Origin: JADJDM01 sp044352985
Lineage (GTDB): Bacteria > Bacteroidota > Bacteroidia > B-17B0 > Aurantibacillaceae
Reading direction: 5' to 3'
NCBI GenBank assembly: GCA_044352985.1
Contig: JBILCU010000004.1
Span: 186,001-250,000, forward strand
DNA: 64,000 nt
How positions within the stretch are numbered: position 1 is the stretch's first letter; every line of letters begins with the position of its first letter. Made by a program: the position numbers and the translations under genes. Of this stretch, positions 1 to 8,947 are shown piece by piece. Under the pieces are notes generated by a model. It worked only from the letters and a program-made list of their open reading frames with translations. It was not told the origin of the DNA and did no database searches.

Positions 1-954
1 AATAGACAAGCCTAAACCTGTGCCACCTTGTTCTCTTGATCTACCTTTATCTATACGATAAAAGCGTTCAAAAAGTCGAGGCAAATGTTTTTCTTCTATA
101 CCTATTCCGTCATCAGAAATCTCAATGATGGCGGTTTCATCAAATACTTTAAATTTTAATTTAGTAGTGCCATTATCTTTTCCGTATTTAATGGAGTTGG
201 TAATTAGATTAGCAAAAACCTGACGAATTCTGAATTTATCTGCAATTACCTTCAATGATTTTTTAGATTCATCATCTAAAATAATTCTAATACTTCTTTT
301 TCCAGAAGTTATTTCCAATTGTTGAATAACATCGTGAGCAAGTGAAACAATGTCAAATTTTTCCATATCTAACAAAAGTGAACCACTTTCAAGTTGAGAA
401 ATCGTTTCTAAATCATCAATAATGTTAATCATTCTGTCAACACTTTTATCCGCTCTTTTCAAGTATTCCAAATTAATCGTTTCATCATATAATCCGCCAT
501 CAATTAGCGTAGAAACATAACCTTGAATATTAAAAATTGGCGTTTTTAACTCATGTGAAACATTACCTAAATATTCTTTTCTATAATTTTCTAATTTGGT
601 TAAATGTTCTACTTCTTTTTCTCTATCGCTGGCAATTTTTAAAATCTCTTGATTCAATTGTTCTATGGGATCTGCTGCATCGTAGGTGTAATCATAATTT
701 TCGTCAGGTATTTTTTTTTCAGTAAACTGCTTTAGTTTCTGAACTGTATTTTCTATTCGTGAATAAATTATTTTCTGGTAAACAAAATAGAAAAACAAAA
801 ATGAACAGGTAAAACAAATAAATAAATTAACCAACAACAACTCAATTGAAAGGTGAAGTGTGAATATAGAATTCAACAAATAAAGAATAATGGTAACAGT
901 TATTGAAAATATTAAACAAGAAATTAAAAATATGGTATAGTTGCTTTTGTTCAT
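1..954 (-). CDS. PhoR-like membrane sensor histidine kinase (3' end cut by window edge)
   Basis: The first 318 residues of a two-component sensor kinase are visible; the gene runs off the left edge. Two membrane segments lie at about residues 8-30 and 38-60, with a very short loop between them, so there is little room for an extracellular sensor domain. The H-box NVSHELKTPI follows, with the phospho-accepting His at 134. The ATPase domain shows an N-box around Asn253, the G1 box DDGIGI (281-286), the F box LFERFYR and the G2 box GTGLGL (311-316). Only the extreme C-terminus is missing. The arrangement resembles PhoR/ResE-type kinases of Bacteroidota, whose partner regulator is usually next door and would lie outside the window. 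The signal sensed cannot be read from the sequence. The ATG at 954 is the only good start before the first membrane segment. Confidence 0.93.
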   Translation of the reverse strand, partial: MNKSNYTIFLISCLIFSITVTIILYLLNSIFTLHLSIELLLVNLFICFTCSFLFFYFVYQKIIYSRIENTVQKLKQFTEKKIPDENYDYTYDAADPIEQLNQEILKIASDREKEVEHLTKLENYRKEYLGNVSHELKTPIFNIQGYVSTLIDGGLYDETINLEYLKRADKSVDRMINIIDDLETISQLESGSLLLDMEKFDIVSLAHDVIQQLEITSGKRSIRIILDDESKKSLKVIADKFRIRQVFANLITNSIKYGKDNGTTKLKFKVFDETAIIEISDDGIGIEEKHLPRLFERFYRIDKGRSREQGGTGLGLSI

Positions 955-1084
955 TTTACAAATTTAGATTTTGTCAAGTAACTTAAATTACCTCAATGTT
1001 AAATATATTTCCAATTAGAATTGTTTTTACTTTTTTACAAATTTATTCGTTTAAAATATGAATATATGTTTTAGATTTGAATTT

Positions 1085-2530
1085 ATGCAGAAAAGACATC
1101 TTATTTGTTTTTTATTTTTATTGATTTTAACTGTATTTTTCTCCTGTCAGAAAGATGAAGCCATAATTGATACTGCCAACTATCCAAGAGAAATTGGTAA
1201 AATTTTAGTAGGTAAATGCGCCACATCAGGCTGTCATAATGATGCAAGTTATAAAATTGCTTCCGGTTTAAATTTATCTTCCTGGTCTAATCTTATGAAA
1301 GGATCAAAAGTTGGTTCTGTTATTATACCTTTTAACAGTAATATGAGTTCTTTACTTTATTTCATCAATACTTATTCTGATCTTGGTTTAAGTAATGGTC
1401 CTACAATGCCTTTAAATAGTGATAAATTAACTAGAGAAGAAGTTGTTTTAATTAAAAACTGGATAAATAATGGAGCACCTGATGAAAATGGAAATGTAGC
1501 TTTTCCTCCATCAAGTGATCGGTCAAAATTTTATGTTGCACATACCTCTTGTAAAATTGTTTGTGTTTTTGATGCTGAAACAGGTTTACAGATGCGCTAT
1601 ATTAAAGTAGTAAATGATGATGAAAGTTCTACAGCTCATCAGGTTAAAGTATCTCCCGATGGAAAATTTTGGTATGTGTGTTACACCAATAATGGTAAAT
1701 ATTTAAGAAGATACAGTACATATGACGATAGTTTTGCCGGTGAAATTTTTATTGGAGCTGCTGATTGGAATACCTTTTCATTTACACTAGATTCTAAAAA
1801 AGCATATGTTATTGATTGGAGCTCTTCTGGTAAAGTGGCGGAGTGCGATTTAATAAATATGCGTGTTATCGATACTACCAGATATAATTTTTATCCTCAT
1901 GGCTCAGCTATTTCACCTAATGGTCAATATTTGTATTTTACGGCAACAACAGGTAATTTTTTATATAAAAAGAATTTAGCTAATGGCAATATAGATTTTA
2001 TACCATTAATCAGTAATGATGTTCCGGGTTTACCAAGTTCGGTTTACAATCCACATGAGATTTTATTTTCTAATGATGGTACACGATTTTATGTTAGCTG
2101 TCAGAATGAAAAAACAATTCGTGTTTTTAATGCACAAACTGATGATTGTATTGCTACAATTCCAATAAACGGAAGCACTTTGGAAATGTCTCTAGCACCA
2201 TCATCAAACTTACTATTTGTAAGTAGTTGGGATGCAAATCAGTTCGCTGGAACAGTTGGTGCTGTTGCAGTAATTAATACAACTACAAACACTTTAATAA
2301 AATACATTAATACAGGAACTGAACCACATGGTATTGCGGTTGATGAAAAAAATAAAAAAGTATATGTGGCTAATAGAAACATTAACAGTTCAGGTCCATT
2401 ACCTCACCACACCAGTATTTGCGGAGGAAGAAATGGTTATGTAAGTTTTATTGATTTAAACACATTAGAAATAACCGGAAACAGAATTGAAGTAAGTGTT
2501 GATCCTTACTCTGTTTCGTTAAAAGAATAA
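1085..2530 (+). CDS. Lipoprotein with cytochrome c-like CX4CH motif and YncE-type beta-propeller
   Basis: An exported lipoprotein. From the ATG at 1085 a short hydrophobic signal ends in FFSC, with the lipidated Cys at 21; an ATG at 1058 would add nine residues. Residues about 35-135 resemble the single-haem cytochrome domains common in this phylum. The haem-binding candidate is CATSGCH (Cys45, Cys50, His51), with four rather than two residues between the cysteines. A possible axial Met108 lies in GPTMPL, and the domain ends with the characteristic helix LIKNWINNGAP. From about 148 to the end it is a YncE/40-residue-repeat beta-propeller, with motifs such as VSPDGKFWYV, ISPNGQYLYF and EPHGIAVD. 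Redox or substrate-binding work at the cell envelope is likely, but the substrate is unknown. It stands alone, convergent with rimO. Confidence 0.8.
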   Translation: MQKRHLICFLFLLILTVFFSCQKDEAIIDTANYPREIGKILVGKCATSGCHNDASYKIASGLNLSSWSNLMKGSKVGSVIIPFNSNMSSLLYFINTYSDLGLSNGPTMPLNSDKLTREEVVLIKNWINNGAPDENGNVAFPPSSDRSKFYVAHTSCKIVCVFDAETGLQMRYIKVVNDDESSTAHQVKVSPDGKFWYVCYTNNGKYLRRYSTYDDSFAGEIFIGAADWNTFSFTLDSKKAYVIDWSSSGKVAECDLINMRVIDTTRYNFYPHGSAISPNGQYLYFTATTGNFLYKKNLANGNIDFIPLISNDVPGLPSSVYNPHEILFSNDGTRFYVSCQNEKTIRVFNAQTDDCIATIPINGSTLEMSLAPSSNLLFVSSWDANQFAGTVGAVAVINTTTNTLIKYINTGTEPHGIAVDEKNKKVYVANRNINSSGPLPHHTSICGGRNGYVSFIDLNTLEITGNRIEVSVDPYSVSLKE

Positions 2531-2548
2531 ATTGAAATCTGTTAAGAT

Positions 2549-3862
2549 TTAAACCTCCTCACCAAACAAATCAAAATCGTTGGCATCGTTTATCTTAATT
2601 TGACTGAATTCCCCGATTTTAAGTTTTGAGTTTAGTGTTTTTTTAATGAGAACTTCGTTATCCACTTCTGGGCTGTCAAACTCGGTTCTGCCAATAAAAT
2701 ATTCACCTTCTTCTTTATCTATTAATGTTTTAAAAGTAGATCCAATTTTATTTTGATTGAGCTCAAATGAAATTTCTTGTTGCAATTTCATTACTGCATC
2801 AGCGCGTTTGCGTTTTGTTTTTTCCGAAACATCATCTTTTAAGTTAAAAGCATGTGTGTTTTCTTCATGTGAATAGGTGAAAATGCCTAAACGTTCAAAT
2901 TTATATTCTTCAACCCATTCCAACATTTCTTCGTGGTCTTTTTCTGTTTCACCAGGATAACCTGCAATTAAAGTAGTACGTAAAGCAATGCCTGGAACTT
3001 TTTCACGAATTTGTTTTACCAAATCCAAACTTTTTTGTTTGGTAATACCTCTGCGCATACTTTTTAGCATGTTATCACTTATGTGTTGAAGTGGCATATC
3101 CAGGTAATTACAAACATTACTGTACTTGTTCATTACATCCAACACGTCCATAGGAAAGCCACTTGGAAAAGCATAATGTAGACGAATCCAATCAATGCCT
3201 TTCACATTTGCTAATGCCTCCACCAAGTTAGCCAATTCACGTTTTTTATATAAATCCAAACCGTAATAGGTAAGGTCTTGTGCAATCAGTAATAATTCTT
3301 TAGTTCCTTTTTGTACAAGTGTTTCTGCACGTTTTACCAATTCTTCAATGGGTACAGAAACATGGCCTCCGCGCATCAAAGGTATAGCACAAAAACTGCA
3401 AGGTCGGTCGCACCCTTCCGAAATTTTAAAATAGGCATAGTGCGATGGAGTTGTTAGCAAACGTTCACCAACTAATTCTGTTTTATAATTTGCTTTTAAG
3501 GTTTTTAATAATCGTGGTAATTCACGAGTGCCAAAGTAGGCATCTACCTCAGGTATTTCTACTTCTAAATCTTTTTTGTAACGTTCGCTCAGGCAACCCG
3601 TTACATAAACCTTTTCCACGTTACCGGCTTTTTTTGCATCTACGTATTTTAATATGGTATCTATACTTTCCTGCTTGGCATTTTCTACAAAACCACAGGT
3701 ATTAATAATAACAATTTGTTGCTCTTCAGATTCCGATTCGTGCTCTACCTCAAAATGATTGGCTTTTAATTGACCCATTAACACTTCGCTATCCACAATA
3801 TTTTTACTGCAACCAAGGGTTATTACATTAACCTTATTTTTTTTTATTGTTTTTGTTTTCAT
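2549..3862 (-). CDS. rimO: Ribosomal protein S12 methylthiotransferase RimO
   Basis: Radical SAM methylthiotransferase that modifies an aspartate of ribosomal protein S12. It has the family's three parts. The N-terminal MTTase domain carries three cluster cysteines, in TLGCSKN (Cys18), NTCGF and VTGCLSE. The radical SAM core has the CxxxCxxC motif in GCDRPCSFC. A C-terminal TRAM-like segment follows. The LGCSKNxVDSE signature separates RimO from the tRNA enzyme MiaB. About 437 residues is normal length. I start at the ATG at 3862; an in-frame TTG at 3868 would add only two residues. The gene is convergent with the upstream lipoprotein gene and probably has its own promoter in the 240-base gap before the NarL-type regulator. 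Confidence 0.95.
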   Translation of the reverse strand: MKTKTIKKNKVNVITLGCSKNIVDSEVLMGQLKANHFEVEHESESEEQQIVIINTCGFVENAKQESIDTILKYVDAKKAGNVEKVYVTGCLSERYKKDLEVEIPEVDAYFGTRELPRLLKTLKANYKTELVGERLLTTPSHYAYFKISEGCDRPCSFCAIPLMRGGHVSVPIEELVKRAETLVQKGTKELLLIAQDLTYYGLDLYKKRELANLVEALANVKGIDWIRLHYAFPSGFPMDVLDVMNKYSNVCNYLDMPLQHISDNMLKSMRRGITKQKSLDLVKQIREKVPGIALRTTLIAGYPGETEKDHEEMLEWVEEYKFERLGIFTYSHEENTHAFNLKDDVSEKTKRKRADAVMKLQQEISFELNQNKIGSTFKTLIDKEEGEYFIGRTEFDSPEVDNEVLIKKTLNSKLKIGEFSQIKINDANDFDLFGEEV

Positions 3863-4099
3863 TACCAAAAAACGATTTAGAGTGTCTGTAAAGGTAAGTA
3901 TAAAAATTGTTTTCTATTCCTACTCAAATTTATAAGCTATCTTATTTAGTTACATCTTTCAATTGAATTAAATTGATTAACCTTTAAAAAAATTTATTTA
4001 AAACTCTTTTAAAAAACTAAAAAAGCAAAATAGAACCAGTAGATGATGTTTGAGTAATAGGAGTGAGAGTGTAGTAAAATTAACTACCGGAATGAAAAA

Positions 4100-4774
4100 T
4101 TAATTAGAAAACAAATAAGGATTATTTTCTAGTAAATTGTAACGAACAGCATACATTACAATACCCGCGGTATTGTTTACGCCAAGCTTGTTCATAATGT
4201 TTTTACGGTGCGTATTTACAGTGTGCGTACTTAAACACATGGTATCCGCAATTTGTTTATTAGATAATCCATTAGATATGTGTTTAATTACTTCTATTTC
4301 ACGTTCAGACACTATTAATCCTTCGCAAGAAACTTTTTTGAAATAATCTGTAGTTAACAATGCCTCATCGGTAGTTGAAAGCGCATGTGCAATTTTTCCG
4401 CATAAAAATCTGAATCCGTGAAAAGTAGATTTTATGGCTTCAGTAATTTCTTCTTTATCGCATTCTTTCAATAAAAAGCTAGTAACTCCTTGATTTAAAT
4501 AATGATTAATGATTTTTTTAGAAATACCTTTTGAAATGCCTAATATTTTAACTTTTTTGTTTTGTTTTTTAAGTAATCCAATATCAGTTTCGTTAAGCAT
4601 TAACGATTCTAAATCAACAATAATCAAATCAGGTTTTGATGTTTTATTATTTAACAGTAATTCTTCTTTAGTCGCGGAGTCATCCATAAAACTAAATGTT
4701 TCCTCATCATGAAGAAGAGCTTTTATTCCTAAACGAATTAAAATACTACTATCTGCAATAACTAAATTAACCAT
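4100..4774 (-). CDS. NarL/LuxR-family response regulator, orphan
   Basis: A 224-residue regulator with an N-terminal receiver domain and a C-terminal LuxR-type helix-turn-helix. Phospho-acceptor Asp54 sits in LIIVDLES, the conserved Lys is in FLLKECDK (about 103) and the switch Ser is in LGISKG (about 81). The usual acidic pair at the end of strand 1 is reduced to IADSS, with one Asp, so Mg2+ binding and phosphorylation may be altered. The DNA-binding part reads LSNKQIADTMCLSTHTVNTHRK, interrupted here only by its normal helix turns. I choose the ATG at 4774 over a GTG two codons upstream. No kinase is adjacent, so its partner and targets are unknown. About 235 bases of AT-rich DNA without recognisable genes separate it from rimO. 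Confidence 0.9.
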   Translation of the reverse strand: MVNLVIADSSILIRLGIKALLHDEETFSFMDDSATKEELLLNNKTSKPDLIIVDLESLMLNETDIGLLKKQNKKVKILGISKGISKKIINHYLNQGVTSFLLKECDKEEITEAIKSTFHGFRFLCGKIAHALSTTDEALLTTDYFKKVSCEGLIVSEREIEVIKHISNGLSNKQIADTMCLSTHTVNTHRKNIMNKLGVNNTAGIVMYAVRYNLLENNPYLFSN

Positions 4775-4832
4775 CTGCACTTATTTAGAATAATTTTAAA
4801 CAAATGTATGAAAGTCTTATTAATTCTTCAAA

Positions 4833-5747
4833 TTAAATTTTGAAAGTAAGGCCTTCTTTTGCTAAAAAAACATTGTTAAAAACCTGTTCGGCTTCAACTA
4901 AAAAGTCATCAATTGAATGATATCTGGCCGAATAATGTCCAAGAATTAACTTTTTAACTTGCGCTTTTTTTGCTATTAATGCTGCTTGTTCAGCCGTTGA
5001 GTGAAAAGTTGCTGCAGCTCTATCTTTTAAATCATTTAAAAAAGTGGCTTCGTGATACAAAACATCTACTTCTTTAAGATAATCAATTAGCCTTTCATCA
5101 TATTTGGTATCGCTACAATAGGCATATGATCTTGGTTGGTAGGATGCATCAGTTAATAACTGATAACTGATTTCATTTCCTTCTTCATCAAATGCATTCA
5201 ACCCTTTTCTTAATTTATGTATTTCGGCGGTTGAAACGTTATATTTTGATAAATTTTCTTTGATGATTTTTCGTGGCGCTTCTAGTTCTTTAAATAAAAA
5301 GCCAACACATGGAATTCGATGATTTAAAGGAAAACTATAGATACAAACATGTTTAGTTTCTGCAATTTTTTCATGTTTTTTTGATGATAAAAAATGGTAT
5401 TCAATCTCATAGTTTAATACGGTAAACGAATATTTATTTTGAATATCAATAATCTCTTTTAATTCAGGAAAACAATAAAGATGAAGTATTTTTTTTCTAC
5501 CTAATAAGTGCATACTTTGAAGCAACCCGAGGAGGCCTAAATAATGATCGCCATGTAAATGACTAATAAAAATATGATCGATTTTTGCCCAGCTTAGTTT
5601 GTTTTTTCTTAACTGAATTTGGGTACCTTCTCCACAGTCAATTAAGAAATAAGTTTCGCTTAAATTTAAGAGCTGAGAAGATGGATTTCTTGTTAGCGTT
5701 GGGGATGCAGAACCAGCACCTAAAATGGTGACTTCAAAACGTAACAT
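4833..5747 (-). CDS. rnz: Ribonuclease Z (tRNA 3' processing endonuclease)
   Basis: Metallo-beta-lactamase-fold endonuclease that trims tRNA 3' trailers. The zinc motif SHLHGDH gives His63, His65, Asp67 and His68. Further ligands are seen in FPLNHRIPC, in the SDTKYD segment with the following YHEATF, and in LILGHYSARY near the end. The 304-residue length is standard for the short, bacterial form. Its start codon overlaps the stop of the upstream secreted-protein gene as TAATG, sharing one base, which suggests translational coupling. The run purF, STAS protein, secreted protein, rnz is closely spaced and probably one transcript. Confidence 0.95.
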   Translation of the reverse strand: MLRFEVTILGAGSASPTLTRNPSSQLLNLSETYFLIDCGEGTQIQLRKNKLSWAKIDHIFISHLHGDHYLGLLGLLQSMHLLGRKKILHLYCFPELKEIIDIQNKYSFTVLNYEIEYHFLSSKKHEKIAETKHVCIYSFPLNHRIPCVGFLFKELEAPRKIIKENLSKYNVSTAEIHKLRKGLNAFDEEGNEISYQLLTDASYQPRSYAYCSDTKYDERLIDYLKEVDVLYHEATFLNDLKDRAAATFHSTAEQAALIAKKAQVKKLILGHYSARYHSIDDFLVEAEQVFNNVFLAKEGLTFKI

Positions 5748-6532
5748 TAATCGTTGTTCACGATTAATTTTTTGGTTTTTGATTTTCCTTCAAAATCAGA
5801 TGTGTAAAAATAAATACCTGAGGAAAAATTTTTTACATCAATAACCAATTCATTTTCTCCTTTTTTAGATTCAGTGATTTTTGTATACACACATTTGCCA
5901 AGTGCATTATAAATATGGTGTTTAACTAAACCCGATTTTGACAATTGATATTTTATGGATGTTTCATTAATTGCTGGATTGGGATACATTCCCATCAATT
6001 CAAACGATTGATTTTGATTTTCTTTAATACCAACAGGCGGATTAATGGTTATTTTATAATAGTCAACAACATCTGTACTAACACTGGTTAAAGGAAATTC
6101 AACTACATATGTTTTTAATGTAAATGATAAAATATATGTACCTGCTGTTGTTGGAGTTCCATAAATAACCATGCAACTGGTATCATTTCCTGGAAATTTA
6201 AAATTAGATGGGGTTGCTACTATACTTAAACCAGGAGGTAATCCATAATTAACCGGATTAGTAATATTTGTTTGTAAATCAATTCTTGAAAAACGAACTG
6301 TTTGCAATTGTCCGAAAATAGTAGCTGTTGTATCGTAAGGTACTTTTACTGTTACATTTTGAATGTATGGAACACCTACGGTTCCACTAACAAAATTTGT
6401 TGCACTGTCAGGATAAATGCCGTCTTTTCCTAACGCTAACCAAGTGTAATCATATTGACATGAAGGTGCCTGAGCAAAAATTGAACTTAAATTAAAAAAA
6501 AGTACAACTAGAAAAAGGTAAATTTTTTTCAT
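5747..6532 (-). CDS. Secreted protein with T9SS type A sorting domain
   Basis: A 261-residue exported protein of unknown function. A signal peptide (residues 1-20, ending IFAQ) is followed by a beta-rich region containing GTPTTAGTYILSFTL, the sort of motif seen in Ig-like/PKD-like surface domains. The last 80 or so residues are a typical type IX secretion sorting domain: MGMYPNPAINET near the start, GLVKHHIYNALGK in the middle, and a GIYFY...KKLIV ending. The mature protein should therefore cross the outer membrane through the T9SS and be anchored or released. It lies between the STAS gene (33 bases upstream) and rnz (one-base overlap). Confidence 0.82.
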   Translation of the reverse strand: MKKIYLFLVVLFFNLSSIFAQAPSCQYDYTWLALGKDGIYPDSATNFVSGTVGVPYIQNVTVKVPYDTTATIFGQLQTVRFSRIDLQTNITNPVNYGLPPGLSIVATPSNFKFPGNDTSCMVIYGTPTTAGTYILSFTLKTYVVEFPLTSVSTDVVDYYKITINPPVGIKENQNQSFELMGMYPNPAINETSIKYQLSKSGLVKHHIYNALGKCVYTKITESKKGENELVIDVKNFSSGIYFYTSDFEGKSKTKKLIVNND

Positions 6533-6565
6533 AAAAAAGATATTTAGTATTCCGAAATTAAAAAA

Positions 6566-6907
6566 TTAATTCAATAATTCCAAAGCTTCGGTTTTATTAT
6601 TTACAATCTTAAAAACCGAATTCAATTTTGAAACTTTAAAAATGGAACTGATAATATCGTTTACTCCAAACATAATTAATCGTTTATTATTTTGGCTACA
6701 TAAACGTTGAGCCATTAATAAAGAAGATATTCCGGTAGAGTCGCAGTATTTAGATATAGATAAATCAATTATTATATGACTTGCTTTTTCATTAAAGATT
6801 TTAGTAAGCTCTGATTTTAAAATAGGAGAAACATTGCTATCAAATCGTGGTGTTGTGATTGCAATTTCTGCGTAATTATCAAAAGTGGTTCTACTAAAAT
6901 AATTCAT
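6566..6907 (-). CDS. STAS-domain protein (anti-sigma factor antagonist-like)
   Basis: A 113-residue single STAS domain, the SpoIIAA/RsbV-like fold. The conserved loop reads YCDSTGISSL, and Ser57 after Asp56 is the residue that partner kinases phosphorylate in characterised relatives. Beta strand IIIDLS and helix SSLLMAQRL flank it as expected. In this phylum such proteins presumably act in a partner-switching circuit, but no anti-sigma kinase or PP2C phosphatase is in the window. It begins 29 bases after purF ends and is likely co-transcribed with it and with the two genes that follow. Confidence 0.85.
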   Translation of the reverse strand: MNYFSRTTFDNYAEIAITTPRFDSNVSPILKSELTKIFNEKASHIIIDLSISKYCDSTGISSLLMAQRLCSQNNKRLIMFGVNDIISSIFKVSKLNSVFKIVNNKTEALELLN

Positions 6908-6936
6908 CTGGTTACGAAAATAATGAAAGTTTTTAA

Positions 6937-8838
6937 TTAGTAAGCCCTAACTGATTTTCCTTCAAAAAAATGAACAAATGATTTGTTTGCAACTTGTGTT
7001 CCGCCAGGAGTTGGATAATTTCCTGTAAAATACCAATCACCTTTGTTTTTTGTGCACGAAAGGTGTAATCCTTCTATAGATTGATAAATTACTTCTAATT
7101 CACAACTTAAATCTACTGGTTTAATTAATTCAGCAATTTTTCTTGAAATTTCTTCGGATGTAAAATGCTGATAAATTTCTTTAACAACATTTACTTGTTC
7201 TTCTTTTGGTAAAGTAAGTTGATATTTTGCTTTTTCGTAAACACGTTCAATTACATCTTCCATATTCCGTTCTTTTAACATGGCAATTGCGGCTTCAAAA
7301 GCAATAAATTTATTGATTATTGCCATATCAATTCCATAACAATCAGGATATCTTATTTGAGGTGCAGAACTAACAACGATGATTTTTTTAGGCTGTAATC
7401 GATCTAAAATTTTTAAAATACTTTGTTTTAATGTAGTTCCTCTAACAATAGAATCATCTAATACAACTAAATTATCGAGTTTAGGTCGGATAATTCCATA
7501 CGTAATATCGTAGGATAAACTCACTAAATCGTTTCGATGAGCGTCATCTGTTATAAACGTACGTTGTTTGGCATCTTTTAAAACTAGCTTTTCAATGCGT
7601 GGACGAATAGATAAAATAGCATCTAATTCTTCCTCGGATAAATTGCCTTCATTTTTTTTAATCTTATTCGCCTTAACTTTATTCAAGTAAGAATTCAATC
7701 CCTCGATCATACCACCAAATGCAACTTCTGCCGTGTTTGGTATGTATGAGAAAACCGTGTTTTTTAAATCATTATTAATTGATTTTAAAACAGCAGGAAC
7801 AACTTGCAAACCTAAATCCTGGCGCTCTTTGTATATTTCAGCATCATTGCCTCTAGAAAAATAGATGCGCTCAAACGAACAGGCTGCTTTGGTTTCACTC
7901 GGAATGATTTCAACTTCTTTGCTTTCTCCGCTTTTTTTAATAATAATCGCAGATCCTGGTTTTAATTCTTTTACATCATCAAAAGAAACATTAAAGACTG
8001 TTTGAATAATTGGGCGTTCGCTGCAAATTACCAAAACTTCATCATCTTTATAGTGGTAAGCCGGACGAATGCCGTGCGGATCTCTTAACACAAAAGCATC
8101 ACCATTGCCAATTAAACCTCCCATTACATAACCTCCATCCCAACGTTTGCTTGAATCTTTAAGAATATTTTCAATATCAAGATTTTTAGATATTAACTCT
8201 GAAATTTGAATATTGGGATAGCCTTCTGCTTTATGTATTTTAAATAAACGCTCGTTTTCTCTGTCTAGAAAATGACCAATTTTTTCCATTACGGTAATGG
8301 TATCGGTTTTTTGACGAGGGTATTGACCTAATTCAACCAGATGTTGAAACAGTTCTTCTACATTGGTGAGGTTAAAGTTACCGGCAACCACTAAATTCCT
8401 GGTCATCCAATTGTTGTCTCTTAAAAAAGGATGGCAACTTTCAATGGAGTTTTTACCATAAGTACCGTAACGTAAATGCCCCATTAACAATTCACCTAAA
8501 AAAGGAATGTTTTCTTTTTGCCACTCTACACTTTTATAATGTTCAGGGTTTAAAAGTTGTTGATCTATAAAATTTTGGTTGATTTGAGTGAAAATATCTT
8601 GAGTTGCTCGTGTTCTAACTGATCGCATTCTATCGATGTATTGTACACCTCTTTTAGGATCAAGTTTTATTGTTGCAATTCCAGCTCCATCTTGACCGCG
8701 ATTAATCATTTTTTCCATGATTAAATACAATTTATGCAAACCGTACCTAGCTGATCCGTATTTTTCCCTGTAAAAACTAAGAGGCTTTAATAAACGTACT
8801 ACTGCAATACCGCATTCATGATGAATAGAATCACTCAT
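6937..8838 (-). CDS. purF: Amidophosphoribosyltransferase, long Bacteroidota-type PurF
   Basis: First committed step of purine synthesis: glutamine plus PRPP gives phosphoribosylamine. The N-terminal Ntn glutaminase starts with HECGIA, whose Cys9 would become the nucleophile after removal of a short propeptide. Substrate motifs NRGQDGAGIA and GHLRYGTYG follow. The C-terminal phosphoribosyltransferase carries the PRPP loop VVLDDSIVRGTT at about residues 455-468. At 633 residues it is longer than classical PurF (about 500), as is usual in this phylum. I start at the ATG at 8838; a TTG at 8859 is also in frame but less likely. A TAnnTTTG promoter motif and a 16-bp palindrome lie just upstream. 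Confidence 0.92.
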   Translation of the reverse strand: MSDSIHHECGIAVVRLLKPLSFYREKYGSARYGLHKLYLIMEKMINRGQDGAGIATIKLDPKRGVQYIDRMRSVRTRATQDIFTQINQNFIDQQLLNPEHYKSVEWQKENIPFLGELLMGHLRYGTYGKNSIESCHPFLRDNNWMTRNLVVAGNFNLTNVEELFQHLVELGQYPRQKTDTITVMEKIGHFLDRENERLFKIHKAEGYPNIQISELISKNLDIENILKDSSKRWDGGYVMGGLIGNGDAFVLRDPHGIRPAYHYKDDEVLVICSERPIIQTVFNVSFDDVKELKPGSAIIIKKSGESKEVEIIPSETKAACSFERIYFSRGNDAEIYKERQDLGLQVVPAVLKSINNDLKNTVFSYIPNTAEVAFGGMIEGLNSYLNKVKANKIKKNEGNLSEEELDAILSIRPRIEKLVLKDAKQRTFITDDAHRNDLVSLSYDITYGIIRPKLDNLVVLDDSIVRGTTLKQSILKILDRLQPKKIIVVSSAPQIRYPDCYGIDMAIINKFIAFEAAIAMLKERNMEDVIERVYEKAKYQLTLPKEEQVNVVKEIYQHFTSEEISRKIAELIKPVDLSCELEVIYQSIEGLHLSCTKNKGDWYFTGNYPTPGGTQVANKSFVHFFEGKSVRAY

Positions 8839-8856
8839 TTTATAAAAATTAAGTTT

Positions 8857-8864
8857 CAAAATTA
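8857..8864 (-). promoter_or_regulatory. Candidate -7 promoter element of purF
   Basis: On the minus strand the sequence reads TAATTTTG, matching the Bacteroidota -7 consensus TAnnTTTG, with an 18-base gap to the purF ATG. No clear -33 element is visible. The A/T-rich background makes chance matches possible. Confidence 0.42.
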
Positions 8865-8881
8865 ACTAAAATAAATGAAGC

Positions 8882-8897
8882 TTTACTTTAAAGTAAA
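8882..8897. promoter_or_regulatory. Perfect 16-bp palindrome upstream of purF, possible operator
   Basis: TTTACTTTAAAGTAAA is its own reverse complement. It lies 18-33 bases upstream of the candidate -7 element of purF, so a protein bound there would cover the -33 region. No regulator known to use this site can be named from the sequence. Confidence 0.4.
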
Positions 8898-8947
8898 CTA
8901 AATAAACTGCATTTTTTTGTAGTGATATTTTTTGGAAGCAGATGGGG

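Noticed and set aside
955..970. TAAATTTG promoter-like motif just before the sensor kinase start
   Set aside because: It would place the transcription start on the ATG itself; in this A/T-rich DNA a chance match is as likely.
3445..3705. Open frame opposite rimO on the plus strand
   Set aside because: It lies wholly inside rimO, lacks any recognisable domain and reads as a shadow of the real gene; the same applies to other internal opposite-strand frames, for example at 16122-16412, 26423-26764 and 30075-30332.
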